This document shows, piece by piece, positions 19,617 to 27,961 of a DNA stretch of 64,000 nt. The stretch spans positions 1,240,001-1,304,000 of the forward strand of contig JADJQX010000001.1 in the NCBI GenBank assembly GCA_016712525.1, given 5' to 3'. The stretch's first letter is position 1. Each line of letters begins with the position of its first letter. Both the position numbers and the translations under genes were made by a program. The notes beneath the pieces were generated by a model. The model had not been told where the DNA came from. It did not search any database and saw only the letters and a list, made by a program, of their open reading frames with translations. Source of the stretch: Myxococcales bacterium (GTDB lineage Bacteria > Myxococcota_A > Polyangia > Polyangiales > Polyangiaceae).

Positions 19617-20428
19617 CCGACGTGCCCGGCGAAGGTGAGCGTGGCGGGGCCGCGCATGTGCACGCGCCCGTCGCGCGCCACACGAATGGCGAGCGGGCCA
19701 CCGAGCAGCTCGATGGTCAGCTCGTCGTCGAACGGGGCGAGGCCCGCCGAGGCGAGCACGGCGGCCGTCGCGCAGGCCCCAGTTCCGCAGGCGAGCGTCA
19801 CTCCGACGCCGCGCTCCCACACGACGACCTCGGCCTTGGTCGGAGAGATCTGCCGGACGAACTCGACGTTGGTGCCACGAGGGAAGGTCGGGTGGGTCGC
19901 GAGCGCGTGGCCATAGCGGTCGACGTCGGCGCGCTCGAACGGCTCGACGGTGATCGCGTGGGGGTTTCCGGCGTCGGCCGTGGTGAGCGCGAAGGTGCGC
20001 CCGTCGACCGTGAGCTCGCGTCCTTCGAGGACCTTGACGATGCCCATGTCGATCGCGATCTCCCCTGCCCCTTCGGCGGTTCGAGTTACGCGGCACGGCT
20101 TGGGTCCGGCGTCCGTGTCGACGAGCATCTCGGAGGTCTCGCCCACGGCGAGGCCATCTGTGCGGGCGAGGTGGAGCGCCACGCAGCGGAGCCCGTTTCC
20201 GCACATCTCGGGCACGGAGCCGTCGGCGTTCACGACGCGCATGCGCGCGCGGGCGCCCGGAGAGGTCGCGGGGAGCACGAGGAGCACGCCGTCTGCGCCG
20301 ACCCCTCGCCGCCGGTCGCAAAGGCGGATGGCCTCGGCCTCGGGCACCTCGTCGGGCCGCGCTGCGTCGATGACCACGAAGTCGTTCCCGAGGCCTTCGT
20401 ACTTGAAGAACACGCGTCGCGCGCTCAC
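19613..20428 (-). CDS. dapF: Diaminopimelate epimerase
   Basis: A 271-residue enzyme that interconverts LL- and meso-diaminopimelate, the last step before lysine and a peptidoglycan precursor. The two catalytic cysteines are evident: PEMCGNGLRC near residue 74 and ACGTGACA near residue 213. The N-terminal KYEGLGNDFVVID and the GNPHAI motif are also typical. The start is taken as the GTG at 20428, because family members begin about 8 residues before GLGNDF; no ATG is available in frame nearby. The stop overlaps the following regulator by four bases, an unusual coupling of cell-wall metabolism to a signalling pair. Confidence 0.95.
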   Translation of the reverse strand: MSARRVFFKYEGLGNDFVVIDAARPDEVPEAEAIRLCDRRRGVGADGVLLVLPATSPGARARMRVVNADGSVPEMCGNGLRCVALHLARTDGLAVGETSEMLVDTDAGPKPCRVTRTAEGAGEIAIDMGIVKVLEGRELTVDGRTFALTTADAGNPHAITVEPFERADVDRYGHALATHPTFPRGTNVEFVRQISPTKAEVVVWERGVGVTLACGTGACATAAVLASAGLAPFDDELTIELLGGPLAIRVARDGRVHMRGPATLTFAGHVG

Positions 20429-20567
20429 TCGGACCTCACGCGGTTCGACGTCCGCTCTCCCCGAGGGATGCTCATGCCCGACAAATAGTGGGGTGGCGTA
20501 CGTTCGGCAACTTGTGGGCGCTCGTCCCGGCCGAGAGGGCTTCCAGGATGCGCCTCGAGGTCGAGGT

Positions 20568-20888
20568 TCACGGGACGTCGCGGAAGGCGAGTTGGGCGAC
20601 CAAGTCTTCGGCGGTGACCCCAGTGACGGCGACTCGTTTGTGGCGGGACCCTTCTCCGGCCAGCAAGGTGACATCCCGCTTGGGGAGCCCGAGGGACTTC
20701 GCGAGGAATCGGACGAGCTCGTCGTTCGCGGCGCCGTCGACCGGCGGAGCCGCCAAGGCGATCTCGAGCGCACCCTGCGAGACGCCCACGATCGCGCTCT
20801 TTTTTGCCCGTGGTTTGGCGTGCACGGCGAAGCGTACGGAGCCGTCTTTCTCGGTGACGAGGAGGGTCGTGTCGGGTCCGGGGGACAT
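20568..20888 (-). CDS. DUF167 (YggU family) protein
   Basis: A 106-residue protein of the DUF167/YggU family. Characteristic stretches are VRFAVHAKPRAKKSAIVGV, the APPVDGAANDELVRFLAKSLGLPK motif in the middle (shown here in part), and VTLLAGEGSRHKRVAVTG. The family is widespread, small, alpha/beta in fold, and has no assigned function; genes often sit near yggT or cell-wall genes. It is upstream of dapF on the same strand with a 139-base gap, so co-transcription is possible but not certain. It is divergent from aroKB. Confidence 0.88.
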   Translation of the reverse strand: MSPGPDTTLLVTEKDGSVRFAVHAKPRAKKSAIVGVSQGALEIALAAPPVDGAANDELVRFLAKSLGLPKRDVTLLAGEGSRHKRVAVTGVTAEDLVAQLAFRDVP

Positions 20889-21087
20889 GGGGCGTCGTGC
20901 GAGGAGGGTCGCACGGGTGGGGTCGTATCGGTCGGGTGATGTGAAGGGTACCCGCGGGCCCCGCGAGGCTCCGCGAGCGCGTCGGGAAGAAATCGGAGGT
21001 TTCGAGCCACGACGTCCGGCGTGGGCGTACGCTCGGAGGAACGCACGTGGCCTCGCGAAGGAGCGCTGCGTCTCACGGAGGATCGTG

Positions 21088-22659
21088 ATGAAGAGTGTAT
21101 TTTTGTCGGGCTTCATGGGCACGGGCAAGTCCACGCTCGGGCCTCTCGTGGCGTCGCGTTTGGGGCTCCCGTTCGTCGACACGGACACGCTCGTGGCCTC
21201 GCGGGCGGGGAGGCCCGTTGCCGAGCTCGTGCGCACGGACGAAAAGGCGTTCCGCGCGCTCGAACGAGAGGTCGTCGCGGAGCTCGTGGCGGGCCCGCCG
21301 CACGTGGTCGCGGTGGGTGGCGGCGCCTTCGTTTCGAACGAGTCGCGTCGTTCGGCGCTCGAGGCCGGCGTGGTCGTGACTCTCGCGGCGGACGTCGAGA
21401 CCCTCGTCCGTCGTACGCAGAGCCGGGTGCACGAGCGGCCCCTGCTCGAGGGGGACGTCGAGGGCCGCATCCGAGAGCTGCTCGAGGCGCGCGCGGCCGT
21501 CTACGCCGAGTGCCACGGCACCGTGCACACGGACGCGCTCGAGCTCGACGCGTGCGAGGAGGCTATCTGTGCGATAGTAAAGGAGAATCCGCTCGTCGTG
21601 CCGCTCGGGCTGCGGAGCTATCGCGTCCACGTGGTGGATGGCGCGCCGAGTGTTCTCACGGACGTGGTCGCCGGGCTCGGGCCGAGCGGCATCCTGGCGG
21701 TGACGGACAGCCACGTGGTGAGGGCGCGCGGACCGGCGCTCGAGAAGGCGCTCGGGGCTATCGCGGCACCGCATCGTACGTGCACGCTCGCGCCGGGCGA
21801 GGAGCACAAGACGCTCGCGACGGTCGATACGCTCTGGGAGGCGGCCATCGGCCAGGGGCTCGATCGCGACGGGCTCTTCGTGGCGTTCGGGGGTGGTGTC
21901 GTCGGCGACCTGACCGGGTTCGCGGCGGCGACTCTCTACCGTGGGGTTCGAGCGGTTCAGGTCCCCACGACGCTGCTCGCGATGGTCGACGCCTCGGTCG
22001 GCGGCAAGACCGGCTTCGATCTGCCCTCGGGCAAGAACCTCGTTGGGGCGTTTTTCCAGCCCTCGGCCGTCGTCGCCGACGTGGCGCATCTTTCGACGTT
22101 GCCTGTACGTCATCGGAGGGCCGGGCTCGCGGAGGTCCTGAAGGTCGCGCTCTTGTTCGACGCGGGGCTCGTCGAGGACCTTTTGCGCTTGGGGCCCGCC
22201 CTCGTTTCGGGGCCTCCCTCGGAGCTGCTCGACGTCGTTCGGCGAGCGATCGCGTGGAAGGCGCGCGTGGTCGCGCGGGACGAGACGGAGAAGGGGGAGC
22301 GGGCTCTCCTTAACTTCGGGCACACGGTCGGTCACGCGCTCGAGTCTCACGGGCGGTACACGTCGCATCTTCACGGGGAGGCCGTCGCGATGGGCATGGT
22401 CGCGGAGCTCGAGCTCGGGCGAGCGCGTGGCTGGGTCGGTCCGGAGGTCGTTGCGACGTGCCGCGAGGTCCTCGGGCGCTTCGGTCTTCCGACGGACGCG
22501 ACGCGGTCGGAGCGGTCGGGCGCGGTCCCCTTCCTCGAGGTCGACAAGAAGAGGAAGGGCGGGAAGGTCGTCCTTCCGTTCGCGGCGGAGATCGGTCGGG
22601 GCCGCCTCGAGTCGGTGTCCACGGCGGAGCTGGGCGTCTTTCTTCGTGGGGCGGGTTGA
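21088..22659 (+). CDS. aroKB: Fused shikimate kinase / 3-dehydroquinate synthase
   Basis: A 523-residue bifunctional enzyme of the shikimate pathway. Residues 1 to about 165 are shikimate kinase: Walker A FMGTGKST, then FVDTD and the VAVGGGAF motif. Residues of about 180-523 are 3-dehydroquinate synthase, with the NAD-binding VAFGGGVVGDLTGFAAATLYRG, PTTLLAMVDASVGGKTG, and zinc ligands in GLAEVLK, HTVGHALE and HGEAVAMGM. The two activities catalyse non-adjacent steps (synthase is step two, kinase step five). The ATG at 21088 follows GGAGGA at a five-base spacing; a GTG one codon earlier is also in frame. Such fusions are known in some other bacteria. Confidence 0.96.
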   Translation: MKSVFLSGFMGTGKSTLGPLVASRLGLPFVDTDTLVASRAGRPVAELVRTDEKAFRALEREVVAELVAGPPHVVAVGGGAFVSNESRRSALEAGVVVTLAADVETLVRRTQSRVHERPLLEGDVEGRIRELLEARAAVYAECHGTVHTDALELDACEEAICAIVKENPLVVPLGLRSYRVHVVDGAPSVLTDVVAGLGPSGILAVTDSHVVRARGPALEKALGAIAAPHRTCTLAPGEEHKTLATVDTLWEAAIGQGLDRDGLFVAFGGGVVGDLTGFAAATLYRGVRAVQVPTTLLAMVDASVGGKTGFDLPSGKNLVGAFFQPSAVVADVAHLSTLPVRHRRAGLAEVLKVALLFDAGLVEDLLRLGPALVSGPPSELLDVVRRAIAWKARVVARDETEKGERALLNFGHTVGHALESHGRYTSHLHGEAVAMGMVAELELGRARGWVGPEVVATCREVLGRFGLPTDATRSERSGAVPFLEVDKKRKGGKVVLPFAAEIGRGRLESVSTAELGVFLRGAG

Positions 22660-22757
22660 ACCGCGCGCGAGGGAATGTCACGATTTTGGCCCGGCCGTGT
22701 GGAGGCGATACGCTCTTCCTAGCGGCGACGGGTGTGCGCGTGCCGCCGGAGAAAGTC

Positions 22758-23549
22758 ATGAAACGAACCGTTCGTGGAGCCGTCGTCAGCGTGGTTGCAG
22801 CTCTCGGTGCCGCGGCCGCGTCGCCGGCATGCGTCGAGTACCCTCAGTCGATCATCGTCACCAAGACGGTGGAGCCCGAGCTCAAGGAGGACACGAACAC
22901 GTGCCTCGTGAACCCCGGGGCCGAGGCGCTCATCAACGGTGTTCTCGACCTCGAGGTGAGCGAGGGCGGGTACGTCGGGGCGCTCATCGTGAAGAATCAG
23001 CTCCGTATCGCGGCCTACCCCGAGAAGGCCCGGGTTGAGACGGGCGCGGTCTACCTCTTGGGCGCGTCCGTTCGGCTCACGTTCGCTGGCGGCCTCCCGG
23101 TGACGAGCGATCGTGGCGGCCAGCAGGGGAACGAGTTCCGAACCTCCGGGAGTGGGTACCTGCCTCCGGGCGGCGAGGCGGGTATCACGGTCAATCTCAT
23201 CGACGGGGCGGCCGCCCGCACGATCAAGGCTCAGCTTGGGTCGTACCTCAAGCAGACGCCGCCCGCAGAGGCCGTCGACATTGTCGTCGCCAACGTTCGT
23301 GTCCAAGGTCAGACGCTGGGCGGCCTTTCGGTCGAGTCCCAAGAGTTCCAGTTCCCGATCACCGTGTGCCGGGGCTGCCTCGTGAAGTTCTTCGAGGACA
23401 AGGCGAACCCCACGAACAAGTGCTCGGTGCCGGGCGACGCGCTCAAGGAACAGAAGGTCCCGTGCAACATCGGGCAGAACCGGGCGATCGAGTGCAACCT
23501 CTGCCCCGACTCGGCGACGTTCTGCAAGACCGGTCAGCGCGTTCTCTGA
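22758..23549 (+). CDS. Secreted Cys-containing lipoprotein, unknown
   Basis: A 263-residue protein with a signal sequence ending in ASPACVEY, compatible with a lipobox (Cys26). The mature part is beta-rich (GYVGALIVKNQLRI, GAVYLLGASVRLTFAGGLPV) and ends in a Cys-rich tail with CRGC, CSVPG, CNIG and CNLCPDSATFC. This combination is typical of myxobacterial outer-membrane-associated lipoproteins of unknown role. GGAGAAAG lies six to eight bases upstream of the ATG, so it is a leadered gene. Its stop overlaps the next start (TGATG), so the two products are likely made together. Confidence 0.7.
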   Translation: MKRTVRGAVVSVVAALGAAAASPACVEYPQSIIVTKTVEPELKEDTNTCLVNPGAEALINGVLDLEVSEGGYVGALIVKNQLRIAAYPEKARVETGAVYLLGASVRLTFAGGLPVTSDRGGQQGNEFRTSGSGYLPPGGEAGITVNLIDGAAARTIKAQLGSYLKQTPPAEAVDIVVANVRVQGQTLGGLSVESQEFQFPITVCRGCLVKFFEDKANPTNKCSVPGDALKEQKVPCNIGQNRAIECNLCPDSATFCKTGQRVL

Positions 23550-24094
23550 TGCGTAGGGTGCTCGTGGCGGCCGCTCTTGGGGCGGCCCTTGTGGGGGCGC
23601 CCTCCGAAGCCTCTGCCGATCCCCAGTTCAGCGCCGGCCTCACGGTGGGGCCGGCGTTTCGGCATTTGCGGGTTGGTCCGGTGAAGCCGGCCTTCCACCT
23701 GGGCGCGCGGTTCGATGTCCTCTTCCTGCGCAGCGCGCAGAGGGACATGGGGGTTGGGCCGTATGTCGACCTGGGCACGTCCGGGTTTGACTCGTTCGAG
23801 TCGGGCGGCGGCCTGTCATGGCTCATTCCGGCGGGGAGTACGTCGTTCGTCGCCTCCGGGGGTGGTCAGGCCCGGGTTGCCGGCGGCACGGTGGAGCCGG
23901 GGCTCACCTGGGGGCTCTTCTGGGGCTCTCGGAGCTTCAACTACCATTCGGCCTACGGGTACGGGGTCGGCCTGTTCGCGCAAGGGCGCTACGGCTTGGG
24001 GGATTCGAAGTCCTTCGACCTCGTGACGGGCGTGCAGATCGACTTTGCGATGGTTGCCCTCCCCTTCCTTCTCCTGGTGAACGCAGCGCGGTAG
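23549..24094 (+). CDS. Outer-membrane beta-barrel-like protein
   Basis: A 181-residue protein with a signal peptide (cleavage after EASA) and alternating hydrophobic and Gly/aromatic-rich strands (GVGPYVDLGTSGF, GLTWGLFWGSRSFNYHS, GLFAQGRYGLG) typical of a small outer-membrane barrel. It starts on the last base of the upstream stop codon, so it is translationally coupled to the lipoprotein and may form an outer-membrane pair with it. No specific family was recognised. A parS site starts two bases after its stop codon. Confidence 0.68.
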   Translation: MRRVLVAAALGAALVGAPSEASADPQFSAGLTVGPAFRHLRVGPVKPAFHLGARFDVLFLRSAQRDMGVGPYVDLGTSGFDSFESGGGLSWLIPAGSTSFVASGGGQARVAGGTVEPGLTWGLFWGSRSFNYHSAYGYGVGLFAQGRYGLGDSKSFDLVTGVQIDFAMVALPFLLLVNAAR

Positions 24095-24095
24095 T

Positions 24096-24109
24096 GTTTC
24101 ACGTGAAAC
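24096..24109. other. parS: parS site 1 (ParB-binding palindrome)
   Basis: GTTTCACGTGAAAC, a perfect 14-base palindrome equal to the core of the conserved bacterial chromosomal parS sequence bound by ParB. It lies two bases after the stop of the upstream gene in a 340-base gap (24095-24434) that otherwise shows no gene. Confidence 0.9.
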
Positions 24110-24209
24110 GGTACGGCCTGGGGCTTCGGCTTCGGGCCGTTCGTCATTTGGGGGCCTGCCTTTCGGGTTCCGGGCAAGGTGGTTCGCTCGGAGGGCTCGT
24201 GGGCGGACC

Positions 24210-24223
24210 GTTTCACGTGAAAC
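24210..24223. other. parS: parS site 2 (ParB-binding palindrome)
   Basis: The same 14-base core, here embedded in a 20-base perfect palindrome (24207-24226, ACCGTTTCACGTGAAACGGT). It is 114 bases from site 1 in the same intergenic region. Confidence 0.9.
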
Positions 24224-24434
24224 GGTTGGGGGGCGTCGGCACGTCGGGGACACCGCCTGGTGGGTGAGGCGGGGCTCTCACGCGCCTTCCCTGCCCGCCC
24301 GAGTCGACCCAGGGTGGACGATCGATGTGCGGCCTGAGGGCTCCGGCGGCAGGGGGCGCGCCGATCGAAAGGAGGACGGCTCCATCCGCGAACGGACCTG
24401 CGCGGATGCGCGCCGCGGTGTATCCTGGGGGGGG

Positions 24435-24758
24435 ATGTCGCGAGGTGCCATGAATCGACGGTCCGTGGAAGTCGTGGTCGCCGGTCAGAAAGTGAAGGTC
24501 GTGAGCTCGGCTGAGGAGTCCGAGCTCCGCGCCCTGGCTGCGCTCGTGACCCGAAAGGTCGAGATGGTCTCCCCGAAGGGCCGCGCGACCACCCCGCAGG
24601 CGCTCGTGCTCGCGGCGCTTTCGCTCGCCCATGATCTCGAGGAGGAGCGGGCGCGGCGGGAGGCGTTGGAGCGGAAGACGCGAGACTCGGTCCGTCGGAT
24701 GCTCGTTCGCGTGGACCATGTTCTCGAGGAGCTGCCTGAGGGGCGTACGCGGGCCTGA
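24435..24758 (+). CDS. zapA: ZapA family cell division protein
   Basis: A 107-residue protein of the ZapA family, which binds FtsZ and bundles its filaments at the division septum. The N-terminal beta strand RRSVEVVVAGQKVKVVSSAEE and the following helix with LRALAALVTRKVEMVS match the globular head. The C-terminal half (ALSLAHDLEEERARREALERK) is the coiled coil used for dimerisation. The ATG at 24435 is used; a second in-frame ATG at 24450 is also possible. TATCCT lies eight bases before the first ATG. The gene is bracketed by parS sites, so division and segregation sequences are side by side. Confidence 0.82.
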   Translation: MSRGAMNRRSVEVVVAGQKVKVVSSAEESELRALAALVTRKVEMVSPKGRATTPQALVLAALSLAHDLEEERARREALERKTRDSVRRMLVRVDHVLEELPEGRTRA

Positions 24759-25025
24759 CGGCGCTTCGGTGAATGGCGGCGGGATCGCCCTGGGCCGATC
24801 CCTGCGGGCGGCTGGGATGGTGCTGGCGGCCCAGCTTCGGCGTCGGTTCGCCCTTCGGACGCGAGGTGGCCTGAGGCGAGCTTGGGCCGCCTTGGTGCGG
24901 TCGGTCGCACCTCCCCTTCCGCTCCTTGCCCGTCCCTCGATTGAAGGCTATCCGTCGGGCGCTGCCGGTCCGTCGGCGGCGCGTCCGCGTCGGGCGGGCG
25001 GCACGACCGTCGCCCCGTCTCCCCC
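24759..25025. other. 267-base gap between zapA and bioF
   Basis: No protein gene is supported here; open frames on either strand are shadows with Arg/Pro-rich composition. The position directly after zapA is where 6S RNA lies in many proteobacteria, but I could not establish its long, bulged hairpin by eye, so no RNA is called. Confidence 0.3.
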
Positions 25026-26168
25026 TTGATCGCGCTTAGGTTTCACGTGAAACGTTCCCCTCTCGAGTCCCTCGCGGACGAGCTCGATCGCCTCCGCGAA
25101 GCGAACCTCCTCCGTACCCCGGTCATCGTCCCGCCGGGGCTCGTGACCCTCTGCTCGAACGACTACCTCGGGCTCGGAGCCGCGCCGCTCTCCCCCACGA
25201 ACGCGTCTGCCGGCGGGGCTCGTGCGTCGCGCTTGGTCTCCGGGAACACCGAGGCGCACGAGGCGCTCGAAGCCGGCCTGGCCGAGTGGCTCGGGACGGA
25301 GGCCGCCCTCCTCTTCACGAGCGGGTACGCCGCGAACCTCGGGGCGCTCGCCTGCCTGGTGCGCCCTGGTGACCGCGTCCTCTCGGACGCCCTCAACCAC
25401 GCCTCCATCATCGACGGGCTACGGCTCGCGCGCGCCTCGGTCGAGGTCTACCCTCACCTCGACGCGGACGCGGTCGCACGCCTCCTCTCCGCCGCCCCCG
25501 AGGTACCGACCTGGCTCGTCACGGAGTCGTACTTCAGCATGGACGCCGACGTGCCCAACCTTCGCCGCCTCTCCGACTTGAGCGCGAACGCCGGCGCCTC
25601 GTTCTACGTCGACGAGACGCACGCCCTCGGTGTGTTCGGTCCTGGTGGCCGAGGTCTCTGCGCCGACGCCGGAGCACGCCCCGATGTGCTCGTCGGGACC
25701 TTCGGCAAGGCGTTCGGGTTGGGAGGAGCCTTCGTCGCGGGCTCTTCCACCCTGCGGGGTTGGCTGTGGAACCGCGCGCGTTCGTTCGTGTTCTCGACCG
25801 GTCTCTCCCCTGCCCTCACCGCCGAGGCCGCTTCCCGGCTCCCCCGCGTGGCTCGGGCCGACGCCGAGCGAAACCACCTGCATCGCATGGCCGACATCCT
25901 TCGCGACGGCCTTCGCGCGATGGGCTGCCAGGTCGGGGGGACGGGACCCGTCGTCCCCTGGGTGATGGACGCGCCGGAGCGAGCCCTCCGCTGGGCTCAC
26001 GCTCTCCGTGGGTACGGCTTCTTCGTCCAAGCCATTCGACCCCCGACCGTCCCCCGGGGCACGTCGCGCTTGCGCCTCGCGGTCCAGGCCACGCACACCG
26101 AGGACGAGGTCCGGGGCTTCCTCCGGGCGGTCGCCGAGATCCGAGAGCACGACGGCCTCACCGTTTGA
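25026..26168 (+). CDS. bioF: 8-amino-7-oxononanoate synthase
   Basis: A PLP-dependent enzyme of 380 residues (from TTG at 25026) or 373 (from GTG at 25047) that condenses pimeloyl-ACP or pimeloyl-CoA with alanine in biotin synthesis. Motifs include CSNDYLGLG, GARASRLVSGNTEAHEALE, LFTSGYAANLGAL, DALNHASIIDG, YVDETHALGVFGPGGRG and the PLP lysine in VGTFGKAFGLGGAFV (Lys about 229). The coding start is unusual because parS site 3 covers codons 5-10 and the GTG candidate lies in the palindrome. No other bio genes are adjacent; a serine palmitoyltransferase-like relative is less likely but not excluded. Confidence 0.88.
   Translation: MIALRFHVKRSPLESLADELDRLREANLLRTPVIVPPGLVTLCSNDYLGLGAAPLSPTNASAGGARASRLVSGNTEAHEALEAGLAEWLGTEAALLFTSGYAANLGALACLVRPGDRVLSDALNHASIIDGLRLARASVEVYPHLDADAVARLLSAAPEVPTWLVTESYFSMDADVPNLRRLSDLSANAGASFYVDETHALGVFGPGGRGLCADAGARPDVLVGTFGKAFGLGGAFVAGSSTLRGWLWNRARSFVFSTGLSPALTAEAASRLPRVARADAERNHLHRMADILRDGLRAMGCQVGGTGPVVPWVMDAPERALRWAHALRGYGFFVQAIRPPTVPRGTSRLRLAVQATHTEDEVRGFLRAVAEIREHDGLTV
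25040..25053. other. parS: parS site 3, inside the bioF start region
   Basis: GTTTCACGTGAAAC again, perfect over 14 bases, about 830 bases from site 2. It is translated as part of the RFHVKR segment if the TTG at 25026 is used, so ParB binding would sit on the gene start. Confidence 0.9.
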
Positions 26169-26202
26169 AGTGGCGTGAGCCGTCGGTTGCGGTGCGCGCT
26201 GC

Positions 26203-26835
26203 CTACGAGACGACGCGGCCGCGCTCGAGGCGCACGGTCACCTCGGCTACGTCGGTGGCGAAACGTTCGTCGTGGGAGACGACGACCACCGTCGCGCCCC
26301 TGGCTGCCTCTTCGCGAACCACGCGCACGAGCCGTGAAACACCGGCGGCGTCGAGGCCCGTCGTGGGCTCGTCCAGCAAGAGCAAGGTGGGATCGTGGAC
26401 GAGGGCGCGAGCGAGCGAGACCCGCTGCCGTTGCCCGCGGGAGTATTCACGAAACGGTCGTTTAAAGAACGCCCCGAGCTCGAAGCGCTCTTCCGCCTTT
26501 CGAAGGGCGTCGTCGAGATCGCACCCGTGCAGCTCGGCGGCGAGGCGGACGTTCTCGGCGCCGGTCAAGTCGGGGTAGCAGAGGGACGCGTGGCCGACCC
26601 AGCCGAGGACGCGTCGTACGTCGGGTGCGCCGCCGAGGCCACGGTGCGTCACGCGTCCCGAGGTCGGCTTGGTGAGGGTCCCGACGATCGCGAGGAGCGT
26701 GCTCTTGCCCGACCCGTTGGTTCCGAGCACGGCGGTGACCTTGCCGGCGCCGAGGGTCACGTCGACACCGACGAGCGCGCGCACGGGTCCGTAGGTCTTC
26801 GTCACACGCTCGAGCCGCACCTCGGGAGAGCCCAT
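26203..26835 (-). CDS. ABC transporter ATP-binding protein, CcmA-like
   Basis: A 210-residue ABC ATPase from the ATG at 26835 (a GTG two codons earlier and longer starts up to 26961 are open in frame). It has Walker A GTNGSGKST, signature YSRGQRQRVSLARALVHDP, Walker B LLLLDEPTTGLD and the H-loop VVVVSHDERF. The short length and the sequence around RALVGVDVTLGAGKV resemble the haem exporter subunit CcmA, and a ccm operon is present elsewhere in the window, but no CcmB or other permease gene is adjacent. TACGCT lies 13 bases upstream of the ATG. Confidence 0.85.
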   Translation of the reverse strand: MGSPEVRLERVTKTYGPVRALVGVDVTLGAGKVTAVLGTNGSGKSTLLAIVGTLTKPTSGRVTHRGLGGAPDVRRVLGWVGHASLCYPDLTGAENVRLAAELHGCDLDDALRKAEERFELGAFFKRPFREYSRGQRQRVSLARALVHDPTLLLLDEPTTGLDAAGVSRLVRVVREEAARGATVVVVSHDERFATDVAEVTVRLERGRVVS

Positions 26836-26986
26836 GTCCACCGGCCGCAGCGTAGCAGCTCCACGCGTTCGAGGTTTCGCTGGCGCGCGGCGCTTCGTGG
26901 TCCGCGAGGGGGCCATGCGTTCACCCTGGTGGCTTCCTGGGCGAGAATCCCGATCGGCCATTTGGTGGAAGCCTCGGGCATCATGC

Positions 26987-26992
26987 TACTCT
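26987..26992 (+). promoter_or_regulatory. Putative -10 element, leaderless start
   Basis: TACTCT, six bases, then the ATG at 26999 of the MoxR gene, with no Shine-Dalgarno. Confidence 0.45.
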
Positions 26993-26998
26993 GACCTC

Positions 26999-27961
26999 AT
27001 GACGGCCGCTCAAGCCCTCCTGACCGAGGAGCTGCCAGCCATCCAAAAACTGCGCGGTGCCGTCGAGAACGCGCTCGAAGGCAAACCCGATGTCGTCGAG
27101 CTCGCCCTCGTGGCCCTCCTCGCGCGCGGTCACCTCCTCATCGAAGACGTGCCGGGCGTCGGCAAGACCACGCTCGCGCGCGCCGTCGCGCAGGCGGTGG
27201 GCGGCGATCTGAAACGCCTGCAGTTTACAAGCGACTTGCTCCCGAGCGACGTGGTCGGCATCTCGATCTGGGATCAGCGCCAGAGCGAGTTCGTCCTTCG
27301 CCAGGGCCCCGTCTTCGCGAACGTGCTCCTCGCGGACGAGATCAACCGCGCGAGCCCGCGCACGCAGTCGTCGCTGCTCGAGGCGATGAACGAGGCGCAG
27401 GTCTCGATCGACGGGCAGACGATCCCCTTGCCCGACCCGTTCTTCGTGATCGCCACGCAGAACCCGCAGGACTTCGCCGGCACCTTTCCGCTGCCCGAGT
27501 CCCAGCTCGACCGCTTCCTCCTGCGCATTCGCATCGGGTATCCGCCGCCGCAGGTCGAGATGCGCTTGCTGACCGAGGGCTCGACGGACCGCGCGGCGGA
27601 CGTGAAGCCCGTGCTCGACCCGGGTCGGCTCGTCGAGCTCCAGCGGGCCGTGCAGCGCGTCGCGCTCGACGCGTCGCTCGCGAGCTACCTTCAGGCCGTG
27701 GTGCAGGCCACGCGATCCGCGCCGGCGCTGTCGCTCGGGGCCTCCACGCGTGGCGCCATCGCCTTGGCGAGCGCGGCGCGTGCCCGTGCGCTCGTTCGGG
27801 GGCGGAGCTACTGCATCGCCGACGACATCCACGACTTGGCCGTGCCCGCGCTCGCCCATCGTGTGCGCCTCTCGTCTGCGGCCGACGGATTCCTTCCCAC
27901 CCGGGAAGAGGCGGAGGCGGCCGTTCGCGAGCTCGTCGCGCGCGTGCCCGTCCCGCTGTGA
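26999..27961 (+). CDS. MoxR-family AAA+ ATPase
   Basis: A 320-residue AAA+ chaperone-like ATPase of the MoxR/RavA group. It has Walker A EDVPGVGKTT, Walker B VLLADEINRASPRTQSSLLEAM, sensor I IATQNPQD and the arginine-containing FPLPESQLDRFLLR. MoxR ATPases often mature or insert the metal-dependent partners encoded beside them. Here the partner genes are the DUF58 protein and transglutaminase that follow, with a four-base overlap (GTGA). The start at 26999 is supported by the promoter spacing noted upstream; a longer in-frame start exists but has no family match. Confidence 0.93.
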   Translation: MTAAQALLTEELPAIQKLRGAVENALEGKPDVVELALVALLARGHLLIEDVPGVGKTTLARAVAQAVGGDLKRLQFTSDLLPSDVVGISIWDQRQSEFVLRQGPVFANVLLADEINRASPRTQSSLLEAMNEAQVSIDGQTIPLPDPFFVIATQNPQDFAGTFPLPESQLDRFLLRIRIGYPPPQVEMRLLTEGSTDRAADVKPVLDPGRLVELQRAVQRVALDASLASYLQAVVQATRSAPALSLGASTRGAIALASAARARALVRGRSYCIADDIHDLAVPALAHRVRLSSAADGFLPTREEAEAAVRELVARVPVPL

